Virus record (IMG/VR): IMGVR_UViG_3300042559_002283
Location: 1-64,000 of that record
Length of the DNA: 64,000 nt
Reading direction: 5' to 3' (one strand)
Source: a virus
The translations under genes and the position numbers were made by a program. The notes beneath the pieces were generated by a model, which did not search any database, had not been told where the DNA came from, and saw only the letters and a program-made list of their open reading frames with translations. Below, one piece after another: positions 8,130 to 15,152 of the stretch; the stretch's first letter is position 1; each line of letters begins with the position of its first letter.

Positions 8130-8630
8130 GTGCCTGAATTTTTGGTTTGCGCAAAGAGTCAAGTGCGTGCTCGTGTGAGAAGCATGGATGCAACACACCT
8201 AGTGACTCTTTTGGATCCTGGTGATGATGTCCACAAGCCCAACAGGATCAGTCCTGAAAATTGGATTTGGCTTCGTGTGGAAGATGAGGAAAATTCCACT
8301 TGTGCCAACGCACCTACTCTTGCTCATGCCCAGAGAGTCATTGATTTCGGTGCATCACTACCTTTTGATGCTCGTGTCGTAGTACACTGCTACGCCGGAG
8401 TAAGCAGAAGTACAGCCACTGGATTGGCACTCTGGCTCCAAAGCAACGGCACACACCGTCTTGAGGAGGCTGAAGCTTGGCTGTTGGCTCATCGTGAAAG
8501 GCCTTGCCCAAATATGCTGTTGGCTGAACATTTTGACCATCTGTTGGGGATGAATGGGGAGTTTGTGCGGCTGTGCGATCAGATTGGTGAAGGCAGTATG
8601 GCTCGTTGGTGGAAAACTCAAGAGCTATAA
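8130..8630 (+). CDS. cysteine-based protein tyrosine/dual-specificity phosphatase-like protein
   Basis: 166 residues from a GTG with AAGGAG upstream. The signature HCYAGVSRST fits the catalytic P-loop HC-x5-R-S/T of the PTP superfamily, where the Cys is the nucleophile. An upstream aspartate-rich stretch (RVEDEENST) could supply the general acid. Length matches small DSP-like bacterial enzymes. Likely substrate is a phosphoprotein or phosphorylated small molecule; not determinable here. Confidence 0.8.
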   Translation: MPEFLVCAKSQVRARVRSMDATHLVTLLDPGDDVHKPNRISPENWIWLRVEDEENSTCANAPTLAHAQRVIDFGASLPFDARVVVHCYAGVSRSTATGLALWLQSNGTHRLEEAEAWLLAHRERPCPNMLLAEHFDHLLGMNGEFVRLCDQIGEGSMARWWKTQEL

Positions 8631-8660
8631 ACTAACGGGTTTTGGTAAGCCCACAATATT

Positions 8661-8667
8661 TTAAATA
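8661..8667 (+). promoter_or_regulatory. T4-type late promoter box
   Basis: TTAAATA in the context TTTTAAATACC, 26 nt before the ATG of the small membrane gene; GAGG lies in the leader. Confidence 0.55.
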
Positions 8668-8693
8668 CCTTATGTTTTTGAGGTATTTGCCAA

Positions 8694-8810
8694 ATGGCTG
8701 CAACCATTAGAGCCTTCAGAAAAATTTGGGTCATGACATTTGTGGCACTGTCAAGTGCCACAGCCTTTTATTTGGCAGCAGCATTGGGCTGGGCAACTTT
8801 TTGGTGGTAG
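8694..8810 (+). CDS. 38-residue single-span membrane peptide
   Basis: Begins MAATIRAFRKIWVM (positive, inside), followed by a hydrophobic helix FVALSSATAFYLAAALGW. GAGG precedes the ATG and a late box lies upstream. It ends 7 nt before the next gene's probable start. A lysis or envelope role is possible from context but not shown. Confidence 0.5.
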   Translation: MAATIRAFRKIWVMTFVALSSATAFYLAAALGWATFWW

Positions 8811-8817
8811 GAACAAT

Positions 8818-9303
8818 TTGGCGACAGGCGATTTTATTAAACAACATTTGTCTAAATTTCAATTTGCGGCAGTGGCAATTACAATATTGCTGGGTGCACA
8901 CACAATTTACGACAGATTTTTCAAAACTGCTGAACCGGTGTTGATTTGGGATCCAGAAGGTTTCGGCATCACGCCCACAAACAGCTACAGCAGTTTTCAA
9001 GTGGCAGCCAGCCGGAAAAAATTCCGCGATGATTGTCCGTTGCGCAGCTTTGATGCACACATAATAGACCGAGATGGTTTTATTCATCAAATCACCACCA
9101 GCGCCAATCGAAGTGTTGGTAAGACTTCAACAGGTTTTGAAAATTTCCAGTTTCTCATCAAAATAAATGATCTTGAGTCTGTGCCAGGAGGCAAGGCTCG
9201 ATTGCGTGGAATTTTGGTATATGAATGCAAGGAAGGGCAACAAGTAATTGAATATCCTGAAACAGACCGATTAACTTTGGAGATTGTAAGTGGATCAAAA
9301 TAA
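8818..9303 (+). CDS. membrane-anchored hypothetical protein
   Basis: 161 residues if started at TTG 8818 (TAGGAA just upstream). The open frame extends back to 8740, but that part overlaps the upstream peptide. An N-terminal helix (FQFAAVAITILLGAH) is followed by a soluble domain with two cysteines (DDCPLRSF and YECKEG), suggesting a type II membrane protein. Family not recognised. It overlaps the next gene by 14 nt. Confidence 0.6.
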   Translation: MATGDFIKQHLSKFQFAAVAITILLGAHTIYDRFFKTAEPVLIWDPEGFGITPTNSYSSFQVAASRKKFRDDCPLRSFDAHIIDRDGFIHQITTSANRSVGKTSTGFENFQFLIKINDLESVPGGKARLRGILVYECKEGQQVIEYPETDRLTLEIVSGSK

Positions 9304-9559
9304 GAAAAGTCCAAACAACTGGAAAGACTATGCAGGCATAGCAGTATGCAGTGTCACAGTCTTGGCATTCATTGCCATTGGCTTCATCATCATGGCAGCC
9401 AAAACAGCTGGTGTAGACATGAGCCCTCCGGGTGATTGGATGGCTGCTATGCTGAGTTTGGCCAGCACTGCACTTGGTTGGCTAGCTGGTCAGAAGGGCA
9501 GCAAGGAATCTGAGTCAATACCCGCTCCTCCAGTTGAGAAAACTTTGCCCATCAGCTGA
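9290..9559 (+). CDS. small two-span membrane protein (holin-like topology)
   Basis: 89 residues from a GTG inside the previous gene. Helix 1 about residues 13-35 (GIAVCSVTVLAFIAIGFIIM), helix 2 about residues 50-66 (WMAAMLSLASTALGWLAG), then a charged tail. Short length, two helices and polar ends fit a holin, but nothing specific proves it; no endolysin is adjacent. Confidence 0.6.
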   Translation: MDQNKKSPNNWKDYAGIAVCSVTVLAFIAIGFIIMAAKTAGVDMSPPGDWMAAMLSLASTALGWLAGQKGSKESESIPAPPVEKTLPIS

Positions 9560-9655
9560 ATTTTGTCACACTAGTCCTTATAATGAAAATCCCAAAGGCT
9601 AACTGTCTATAACAAAAAATTGTAGAGTTTTTGGACACTTGGTGTTGACGCACTT

Positions 9656-9692
9656 GTGTCTGCTGTAGCAAACTAATGTCTACAGCAGACAC
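9656..9692. repeat. perfect 13-bp inverted repeat
   Basis: GTGTCTGCTGTAG and CTACAGCAGACAC flank an 11-nt spacer. A TTGACG hexamer lies just upstream on the + strand. It overlaps the stop codon of the minus-strand ORF at 9680. No T-run follows on either strand, so an operator or an RNA hairpin is as likely as a terminator. Confidence 0.6.
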
Positions 9693-9925
9693 GATATGGC
9701 GGTAATTGGCTCCGCTGGCGGAAGGGATGGTACTCCATCAGGAACGCAAACAAATCGGTAGACTCTGCCTGCCGGACCGAGAAGCACAGCTGGTTCCCTC
9801 ACAAAGAAGCTCTCCAGTTCGAACTCGGAATACACGGTCAAGTGGAACATAGACCCAAAATTATCTTCAACATGTGAGGCATGTTGCCAAAGGATCGCTC
9901 TGTTTTGTGCATGAACATCGATCAC
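9680..9925 (-). CDS. possible hypothetical protein in the 9560-10163 gap
   Basis: The minus frame reads as a natural protein (HASHVEDNFGSMFHLTVYSE, VREPAVLLGPAGRVYRFV), but the start is unclear. GTG at 9925 has no Shine-Dalgarno, and the frame stays open to 10033. The rest of the 9560-10163 gap holds only the two inverted repeats listed here and no gene I can support. Confidence 0.35.
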   Translation of the reverse strand: MIDVHAQNRAILWQHASHVEDNFGSMFHLTVYSEFELESFFVREPAVLLGPAGRVYRFVCVPDGVPSLPPAEPITAISCLL

Positions 9926-9927
9926 GG

Positions 9928-9964
9928 AATTGGTTTGTTTATGGTTTTCAAACCAATTTTTTCC
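9928..9964 (+). terminator. AT-rich hairpin with T-run
   Basis: AATTGGTTTG pairs with CAAACCAATT around an 11-nt loop and runs into TTTTT on the + strand. This is terminator-like despite low GC. It could equally be an operator for the minus-strand ORF. Confidence 0.45.
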
Positions 9965-10163
9965 GCTGCATCTACTTAGTAGAGAGACAGGTTGTGGACA
10001 GGAATGTCTGAGGGTACCGTGCAACCGCCCCAAGTGCTAACACACTCACAACAAAACCATCTGAGACTGGTGCCTATAGTAGTAGTCTTGTTTTTGTTTT
10101 CCCACATATTTGTTGGGAGAGCATGTTCTGAGTCCCAATACCTGCGTAGATATGAGTTAGTTT

Positions 10164-10511
10164 TTAAAAACTCTTTCCCCAATTGCGCATCAATATTCCA
10201 GCAACAGAATTGGCTTCGTTCTCAATAGCACTTCCTGTTTCACCATCCTGATTGGTTAACTCTTGTAGCTCACTTTGCTTCTGGTGAACCAGTTCATGTG
10301 CGATAGTCCGACAAATATCCAATAGGTGGCGACCGTCAACAGACACTGTAATCTTCCTGTTGATGGGATCATAACCACCAAAAGTGCTTTGTATGCCATG
10401 TTTCATACGACTGGATCGTAATCTTACTACCACTGGAGTTTGGATATCTAATTCTTTTTTGGCCCATTTGACAAAATTTGTGATTTCAGGAACTAGGGGA
10501 TGGCTTTTCAT
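10164..10511 (-). CDS. HExxH zinc metallopeptidase-like protein
   Basis: 115 residues from ATG 10511 (alternatives ATG 10517 and GTG 10559). The motif AHELVHQKQ gives two zinc histidines and the catalytic Glu; ENEANSVAG some 20 residues on could supply the third ligand. Phage proteins of this general type are often virion-associated, which fits the late promoter box. TAAATA ends 5 nt before ATG 10511, so the mRNA would be leaderless. Substrate unknown. Confidence 0.75.
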   Translation of the reverse strand: MKSHPLVPEITNFVKWAKKELDIQTPVVVRLRSSRMKHGIQSTFGGYDPINRKITVSVDGRHLLDICRTIAHELVHQKQSELQELTNQDGETGSAIENEANSVAGILMRNWGKSF

Positions 10512-10516
10512 ACACA

Positions 10517-10522
10517 TATTTA
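10517..10522 (-). promoter_or_regulatory. T4-type late promoter box, leaderless layout
   Basis: CCTAAATATG on the minus strand, 5 nt from ATG 10511. Confidence 0.55.
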
Positions 10523-10524
10523 GG

Positions 10525-10553
10525 TTGACACTTTGGGGAAGGAATGCTACGTT
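10525..10553 (+). promoter_or_regulatory. sigma70-type promoter for the SWIM gene
   Basis: TTGACA, 17-nt spacer, TACGTT; divergent from, and almost touching, the minus-strand late box. Confidence 0.65.
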
Positions 10554-10579
10554 CTCCACATAGAGAGAAGGTTAACAGC

Positions 10580-10999
10580 ATGTCAGGATTGCCGGCTGAT
10601 GGTGAACGGGTAAGGATTGAAAGTCGGGACCTTACCAAAGTTCAGGGTTGGCCTGCTAATCGAACCTCAATTTTTGAGGGCATTGTAGTTCCAACTTTTT
10701 CTTGGCTAGAGGGGCCACATATTTGTATCACAAGTAATGATATAAAAATCCCTGTGCGCAGTTTCAAAATGGAACACGTAGTCAAGATTGTTCGAGCTGA
10801 TGGCAGTGAAACCTTGCCGCCTTCTGTAGCTCCTGTGAAAAAGGAAAAAGACACCAGCTGGATGGTAACAGGCAGCAAAGGCGCATCGTATGTGGTGTCT
10901 AGGAGCGGCAGCCGTTGGCACTGCTCGTGTGTGGCGGGCGGTTTTGGCCGAGCCTGCAAACATGTTAAGGAAATTCAAGCCAAAATGGCCAATTCATGA
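10580..10999 (+). CDS. SWIM-type zinc-finger protein
   Basis: 139 residues from the ATG behind AGAAGG. The C-terminal segment WHCSCVAGGFGRACKHVKEI fits the SWIM pattern C-x-C-xn-C-x-H, a zinc-binding DNA- or protein-interaction fold. The N-terminal half resembles a small beta-barrel (GERVRIESRDLTKVQG). Role unknown. Confidence 0.75.
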   Translation: MSGLPADGERVRIESRDLTKVQGWPANRTSIFEGIVVPTFSWLEGPHICITSNDIKIPVRSFKMEHVVKIVRADGSETLPPSVAPVKKEKDTSWMVTGSKGASYVVSRSGSRWHCSCVAGGFGRACKHVKEIQAKMANS

Positions 11000-11009
11000 A
11001 AGGAAAAAC

Positions 11010-11201
11010 ATGTCAAAACTAGGAACAATGAAGAAGGTTGGTGAATCCTTCAACATCTATCGGTATGACAACGGATGGATGGTTGAAATCACCGGACGCG
11101 ACAAGGAAAGTGATTGGATTACATCGAAGATTGTCTGCAACAGCGAACAAGAAGTAGTAGCTTTGTTCACCCAATACAACACAATTGAAATTGATCGCTA
11201 A
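11010..11201 (+). CDS. small hypothetical protein
   Basis: 63 residues (MSKLGTMKKVGESFNIYRYD) with AAAGGAAA before the ATG. Compact alpha/beta look; no motif. It lies 10 nt after the SWIM gene, so probably co-transcribed, and ends at a strong terminator. Confidence 0.7.
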   Translation: MSKLGTMKKVGESFNIYRYDNGWMVEITGRDKESDWITSKIVCNSEQEVVALFTQYNTIEIDR

Positions 11202-11210
11202 TCATAGACA

Positions 11211-11237
11211 AAAAAGCCCGCTTAACGCGGGCTTTTT
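11211..11237. terminator. strong bidirectional Rho-independent terminator
   Basis: A-run, GCCCGC, 5-nt loop, GCGGGC, TTTTT, placed between convergent genes ending at 11201 and 11240. Confidence 0.9.
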
Positions 11238-11239
11238 GC

Positions 11240-11395
11240 TTATTTCTTTTGAGGCCAAATATCTTTGATATTGACCTTGCTCATTTCTGTTACCAAATTC
11301 ATATGAGCCTCATACATTTTTGCTGCTGTGTCCATATAAGTTGCGGCTACAGCAGCATACCAATTGGTAACGCTTCGTGCGATATCGTTGTTCAT
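11240..11395 (-). CDS. small helical protein (phasin-like look)
   Basis: 51 residues from ATG 11395 with GGGGAGAA upstream and a late box 26 nt before the start. Sequence MNNDIARSVTNWYAAVAATY is an amphipathic helix reminiscent of a short phasin-type segment, but no family can be claimed. Confidence 0.65.
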   Translation of the reverse strand: MNNDIARSVTNWYAAVAATYMDTAAKMYEAHMNLVTEMSKVNIKDIWPQKK

Positions 11396-11420
11396 TGTTA
11401 TTCTCCCCTTTGTGTCTAGT

Positions 11421-11429
11421 CTATTTATG
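11421..11429 (-). promoter_or_regulatory. T4-type late promoter box
   Basis: CATAAATAG on the minus strand upstream of the 11395 start. Confidence 0.6.
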
Positions 11430-11458
11430 TTGCGGTGCAACATCATAGATGTCAACCT

Positions 11459-12049
11459 TCACCAGCGAGCATTTTTTTCAAATCCAGCATCTTCCAATTC
11501 TTTTTGGGCATCAAACATTGCACGTTTTCCTTGTCCTGCATATCTTCTTAAGATGTCTTTGACCTTCTCAGCTGCTCGATTTTCAATTGCATTGGTGTTA
11601 CCATATGCAATGCCTATTCGGCAGGCATTCAACAACCGAAGAACCGGAAGAGTAGAGCTCCAGGTGAAAATTACAGCTTCTACACTAGCAGGAAACCCCT
11701 CTAGACTTTGTAGTCTAGGCATTAAGCTTATGTTGAACACTCCACCAACAGTGTCTGGCGCACCCCTCAAATCAGATAGCTTGTTTCGGTCTACCAAACA
11801 GTCTCCTGTGACTTCACCAGGACAGCCATATAACGAACTCAAGTTGCTGTCTCGAACATTGAATGTACCCACAACCTTACCAAAGGCAAATGGCAAGCTG
11901 CCATTGGGAAATCTATATTGGCTTGGCCTTATATCAGAATACACATTCAGTCTGCCTTGACTATCAAAATCATATTTTTTGTCTTCAATTATTGAATAGG
12001 CAACAAAATAGGAATTCAACTCCTGTAAAATCTTCTCTTTGTCTACCAT
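11459..12049 (-). CDS. LRR-like modular repeat protein (last gene of minus block)
   Basis: 196 residues. Head MVDKEKILQELNSYF, degenerate repeats (LSSLYGCPGEVTGDC, LSDLRGAPDTVGGVF, LQSLEGFPASV), then LPVLRLLNACRIGI and the tail RYAGQGKRAMFDAQKELEDA. The DCQ of the signature is DAQ here. Translation starts inside the previous gene's TGG-TAG end (7-nt overlap). Much more diverged than the 60-bp repeat genes at the window's left edge. Confidence 0.8.
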   Translation of the reverse strand: MVDKEKILQELNSYFVAYSIIEDKKYDFDSQGRLNVYSDIRPSQYRFPNGSLPFAFGKVVGTFNVRDSNLSSLYGCPGEVTGDCLVDRNKLSDLRGAPDTVGGVFNISLMPRLQSLEGFPASVEAVIFTWSSTLPVLRLLNACRIGIAYGNTNAIENRAAEKVKDILRRYAGQGKRAMFDAQKELEDAGFEKNARW

Positions 12050-12597
12050 TTTGCGTTGCCTTCAAATCCTGCATCTTCCAAGTCTTTTTGACAATCAAAC
12101 ATTGCTCGTTTGCCTTGACCTGCATATTTGTTCATTATTGCCATGACCCTAGGTTGGCCATACAGCACTACCTCACGGGCGTTTAGAGTTCTCAGCAATG
12201 GCAGGGATGGCCCCCATTTCAAACTGACCCTTTTGCCTACCTTTTGTGGAAAGCCGTCAAGAGAAACAAGCGGGTTGCGGTTTACAAAAAAATTGCCACC
12301 CACCTCTAAGGGAGCACCAATCAGTGTGGTGAGCTTGTTACCAGCCAACTCACAGTCGCCAGTTACAAGTTGGGGCATGTTGTGTAAGGTTTTAAGGCCT
12401 TTTTCTTCAGCAACAAAATCCCCCGTCACTGTGCCGAACTTGACTGGTATCTCAGCCAGTTCATCAAGCATGTAAACATTCCACTGCACATCTACTGTGC
12501 CATCATCACGTATTTGCATTTGTTTGGATAGGCGATATTGATCACCAGGGTCAAAGTATTTGCACCACACTCTCAAGATCTCTTCTTTGTCTACCAT
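12043..12597 (-). CDS. LRR-like modular repeat protein
   Basis: 184 residues: head MVDKEEILRVWCKYFDPG, repeats including LKTLHNMPQLVTGDCELAGN and LTTLIGAPLEVGGNFFVN, LPLLRTLNAREVVLY, tail KYAGQGKRAMFDCQKDLEDA ending NAKW. Overlaps both neighbours by 7 nt. Confidence 0.8.
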   Translation of the reverse strand: MVDKEEILRVWCKYFDPGDQYRLSKQMQIRDDGTVDVQWNVYMLDELAEIPVKFGTVTGDFVAEEKGLKTLHNMPQLVTGDCELAGNKLTTLIGAPLEVGGNFFVNRNPLVSLDGFPQKVGKRVSLKWGPSLPLLRTLNAREVVLYGQPRVMAIMNKYAGQGKRAMFDCQKDLEDAGFEGNAKW

Positions 12598-13184
12598 CGA
12601 GCATTCCCTTCAAATCCAGCATCTTCCAATTCTTTTTGACAATCAAACATGCCCTTTTTGCCAAATCTGCGATATTTTCTCAAAATACTCAACACTTGTT
12701 TGGGGTGGGAGTCAGCTGGATCGCGCATTTGAAACCATTCCAGCTCGATCCATTTGCATGTTAGGAGTCGCAACATAGGCATATTTGGATACCAAGATAC
12801 AACTACACTTTGGTCTGGAGGTAAACCTTCAAGACTCTTGAAGTTAATTCCAGAAATATTGAGTTGGCCAGAGATTTGTTGGGTCAATCCCACAAGATTG
12901 GTCAGTGGATTGTCATCAATGCTCATGCTACCGTGCACAACTTCTGGGCTGCCTTCTAGGCTTGTCAATCCACAGTTGTTCATACCCACATTACCATGGA
13001 TAGTCCCAAAATTCACTGGCCACATGCCGTCAGGCATGTGCAGGCCATTTCTTCTTATAACATTGCCAAGGATGTTAAGAGAACCGTTTTCTTTCAGAAA
13101 TCTGTATCTGCCTCTCTGGATGATGTCTTCAGAATTTTCAAAATAGTGTTCAAAAATACGTAATATAGATTCTTCATCTACCAT
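12591..13184 (-). CDS. LRR-like modular repeat protein
   Basis: 197 residues: head MVDEESILRIFEHYFENS, repeats such as LTSLEGSPEVVHGSMSID and LTNLVGLTQQISGQLNIS, MPMLRLLTCKWIELE, and a tail whose AGQGKRA is changed to RRFGKKGMFDCQKELEDA. Same 7-nt overlaps. Confidence 0.8.
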   Translation of the reverse strand: MVDEESILRIFEHYFENSEDIIQRGRYRFLKENGSLNILGNVIRRNGLHMPDGMWPVNFGTIHGNVGMNNCGLTSLEGSPEVVHGSMSIDDNPLTNLVGLTQQISGQLNISGINFKSLEGLPPDQSVVVSWYPNMPMLRLLTCKWIELEWFQMRDPADSHPKQVLSILRKYRRFGKKGMFDCQKELEDAGFEGNARW

Positions 13185-13936
13185 TTTGCGTTTCCTTCAT
13201 AGCCAGAGTCTTCCAGTTCTTTTTGGCAATCAAACAAAGCCCGTTTGCCTTGCCCTGCGTATTTCATAAGGATGTTTTTCACAGCTCTAGCATCTTGATT
13301 CAAAGTAGGATACAATCCTATGTCATCTGCAACCAATGTTCGTAATAACGGGAGATTTTTGTGATACGGGCCCCAAAAACCCGCCATTTCTCGTGGCGCA
13401 CCATCAAGGCTTGTTAATGGGGTATCTATGCAAGTGAAATAGCCTGAGACTTTGGTGGGAGCACCTTTGAGATTGGTGAGATTATTGATGTCACAGCGAA
13501 AATCACCATTGACACTATCAGGCCCACCTTCAAGAGAAGACAGTTGATTCTTATAGCAAAAAAAACTGCCGGGAGAGATGTTTGGTACCCCCTTCAAGCT
13601 ATTCAGCTTGTTATGATTGACCGAAGTTACCCCGCCCACTGTTTTTGGAAAACCTTCAAGTGTCTCAAGTTCATTCTCACGAGCATCAAAATCACCCATA
13701 ACTTCGAAAGGACTGCCCAACAGACTAGTTAAGTTGTTTTTTGAGCAGAGGAAATCTCCTGTAACCAATTTGAAACGGCAAGGCAAAATTGTTGCAGAGA
13801 GCCGGAGACTCACGTTGCCATATGCTGATACTAGGCCTGCATCATCCACCTCTATTTTTCCTGAATGACTTGTCCCGGCATGAAAATCAAAGTTATAGTG
13901 AAATATTTTCAGGACACTTTCCCGTAGACTTACCAT
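13178..13936 (-). CDS. LRR-like modular repeat protein (longest copy)
   Basis: 252 residues with about seven repeats (LTSLLGSPFEVMGDFDAREN, LETLEGFPKTVGG, LNSLKGVPNISPGSFFCYKN, LSSLEGGPDSVNGDFRCDIN, LTNLKGAPTKVSGYFTC and others), then LPLLRTLVADDIGLY and KYAGQGKRALFDCQKELEDS. The repeat number, not the head or tail, sets the length differences in the family. Confidence 0.85.
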   Translation of the reverse strand: MVSLRESVLKIFHYNFDFHAGTSHSGKIEVDDAGLVSAYGNVSLRLSATILPCRFKLVTGDFLCSKNNLTSLLGSPFEVMGDFDARENELETLEGFPKTVGGVTSVNHNKLNSLKGVPNISPGSFFCYKNQLSSLEGGPDSVNGDFRCDINNLTNLKGAPTKVSGYFTCIDTPLTSLDGAPREMAGFWGPYHKNLPLLRTLVADDIGLYPTLNQDARAVKNILMKYAGQGKRALFDCQKELEDSGYEGNAKW

Positions 13937-14505
13937 CTGGCATTGCCTTCATACCCTGCATCTTCCAGTTCTTTTTGGCAATCAAACAAAGCCCTTTTGC
14001 CTTGCCCTTCGTATTTTTTCATAATAGCAACAGGGGGTTTATGGTCTAAGCTCAAATTGGCAAACACAATTTGTGGTGCCACCAAGGCCCTCAACAAAGG
14101 CAACTGGGGATGGTAGGGAAGGTATAAGGTGTTTCCAATTTCAGAGGCAAGGCCGTCAAGGTTCTCCAACGGATTATTGCTAGCCTCGTAGGTCCCTCCT
14201 ACTTTTTTTGGCCCACCAAGCAAGGTGGTCAATTTGTTGCCGCTGCAATAGAAATTTTGTCTAACCGTCAGTGGGCAACCTTCTAGAGAGGTTAAATTGC
14301 GGTTTTGTATTTGCATACTGAAATTCGCTGCTTCAAATTCCACCGGCAATTTTCCATCAGGCGGACTACGCCACAAGAAAACATTGTTCAAAACAGTGAT
14401 TTTGCCAGTGGTGGGATTGATATTGAGACTGCCTTTTGAGGTTACAAAGCCTGGACCATCAAAATACGTTCTGTAACTTTTCTCAATTTCTTTCACATTT
14501 ACCAT
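13930..14505 (-). CDS. LRR-like modular repeat protein (first gene of minus block)
   Basis: 191 residues from ATG-GTA at 14505 (MVNVKEIEKSYRTYF). Repeats LTSLEGCPLTVRQNFYCSGN and LTTLLGGPKKVGGTYEASNN, LPLLRALVAPQIVFA, tail KYEGQGKRALFDCQKELEDA. Its start sits in the same TGG-TAA-like context as its siblings, although the gene upstream survives only as a relic. Confidence 0.8.
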   Translation of the reverse strand: MVNVKEIEKSYRTYFDGPGFVTSKGSLNINPTTGKITVLNNVFLWRSPPDGKLPVEFEAANFSMQIQNRNLTSLEGCPLTVRQNFYCSGNKLTTLLGGPKKVGGTYEASNNPLENLDGLASEIGNTLYLPYHPQLPLLRALVAPQIVFANLSLDHKPPVAIMKKYEGQGKRALFDCQKELEDAGYEGNARW

Positions 14506-14566
14506 CTTGCATTCCTTCAAACTTATCAAGTTCCAGTTTTTTGACCATCAAATAAGACACGTTTTC
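14503..14566 (-). pseudogene. frameshifted relic of another LRR-like gene's C terminus
   Basis: Read on the minus strand, this stretch aligns codon by codon with the family tail (GKRALFDCQKELEDAGFEGNARW) but carries a two-base loss after the QKK-like codons and a one-base loss before the N-A-R-W codons. A short ORF (MTQAYENVSYLMVKKLELDK) now runs through it. It marks a decayed sixth copy or a short leader peptide derived from one. Confidence 0.6.
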
Positions 14567-14604
14567 ATAGGCTTGCGTCATACAGATCTTCCAATGAGGT
14601 GCAA

Positions 14605-14610
14605 TATTTA
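14605..14610 (-). promoter_or_regulatory. T4-type late promoter box for the minus LRR block
   Basis: CCTAAATATTG on the minus strand, about 100 nt before the first intact gene of the block. Confidence 0.45.
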
Positions 14611-14618
14611 GGTTTGGG

Positions 14619-14646
14619 TTGACACATTTCAAGAACCTTGTAAGCT
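14619..14646 (+). promoter_or_regulatory. sigma70-type promoter, leaderless layout
   Basis: TTGACA, 16-nt spacer, TAAGCT; 7 nt separate the -10 box from ATG 14654. Confidence 0.55.
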
Positions 14647-14653
14647 GCGCAGT

Positions 14654-15049
14654 ATGACACGCGAAAAAATGCACCAAGTGACTGTTGTCAAGGAATTTGT
14701 GGATTTGATTCACAAATTTCAACGGGCAACCAATTATAGCCTTTTCTCGGGCAGCCCCAGCTGGGGTGTCAGTAGGATGAGTATTCCTGAGTTTGACTTC
14801 ACGTTTGACAGAGGTCTCTCACGTGGATGGGCAGACGCAGCCAAGAGCTTCCCTGATACCTGGGAGATGGAAATAGTGACTCCTGATGTTTTGGTATCAG
14901 CCAGAGTCTCAACCCCTGTTAGCTTTTATACCATGTGGGAAGACCTGTCAACTAAGTTGAATGCCAAATGGAATGTGGAGATTGTTGGTGACCTCAGTTC
15001 TTTGAGTGACGTCTCCACTTGGTTGAAACTCAGCTGGCCAGTTGACTAA
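14654..15049 (+). CDS. hypothetical protein
   Basis: 131 residues, soluble, with aromatic- and serine-rich stretches (ATNYSLFSGSPSWGVSRMSI, SFYTMWEDLSTKL). No family recognised. No Shine-Dalgarno, consistent with a leaderless transcript. Confidence 0.65.
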   Translation: MTREKMHQVTVVKEFVDLIHKFQRATNYSLFSGSPSWGVSRMSIPEFDFTFDRGLSRGWADAAKSFPDTWEMEIVTPDVLVSARVSTPVSFYTMWEDLSTKLNAKWNVEIVGDLSSLSDVSTWLKLSWPVD

Positions 15050-15064
15050 TTCAGACTCATATAT

Positions 15065-15071
15065 TTAAATA
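15065..15071 (+). promoter_or_regulatory. T4-type late promoter box
   Basis: TTAAATA within ATTTAAATAG, 81 nt upstream of the QueD-like gene. Confidence 0.5.
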
Positions 15072-15152
15072 GTGTTGAAAGTGGACTTGGACTGTTCATC
15101 CCACTCTAAACACTCTGTACAGTCATCAAACACTCAGATTTGGAGAGAATAG

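Noticed and set aside
9800-9830. tRNA T-loop-like TTCGAAC
   Set aside because: The flanking 5-bp stem does not pair, and no acceptor or anticodon stem can be drawn.
9992-10228. + strand ORF with a hydrophobic stretch
   Set aside because: It overlaps the well-supported HExxH gene end on the minus strand and lacks a Shine-Dalgarno.
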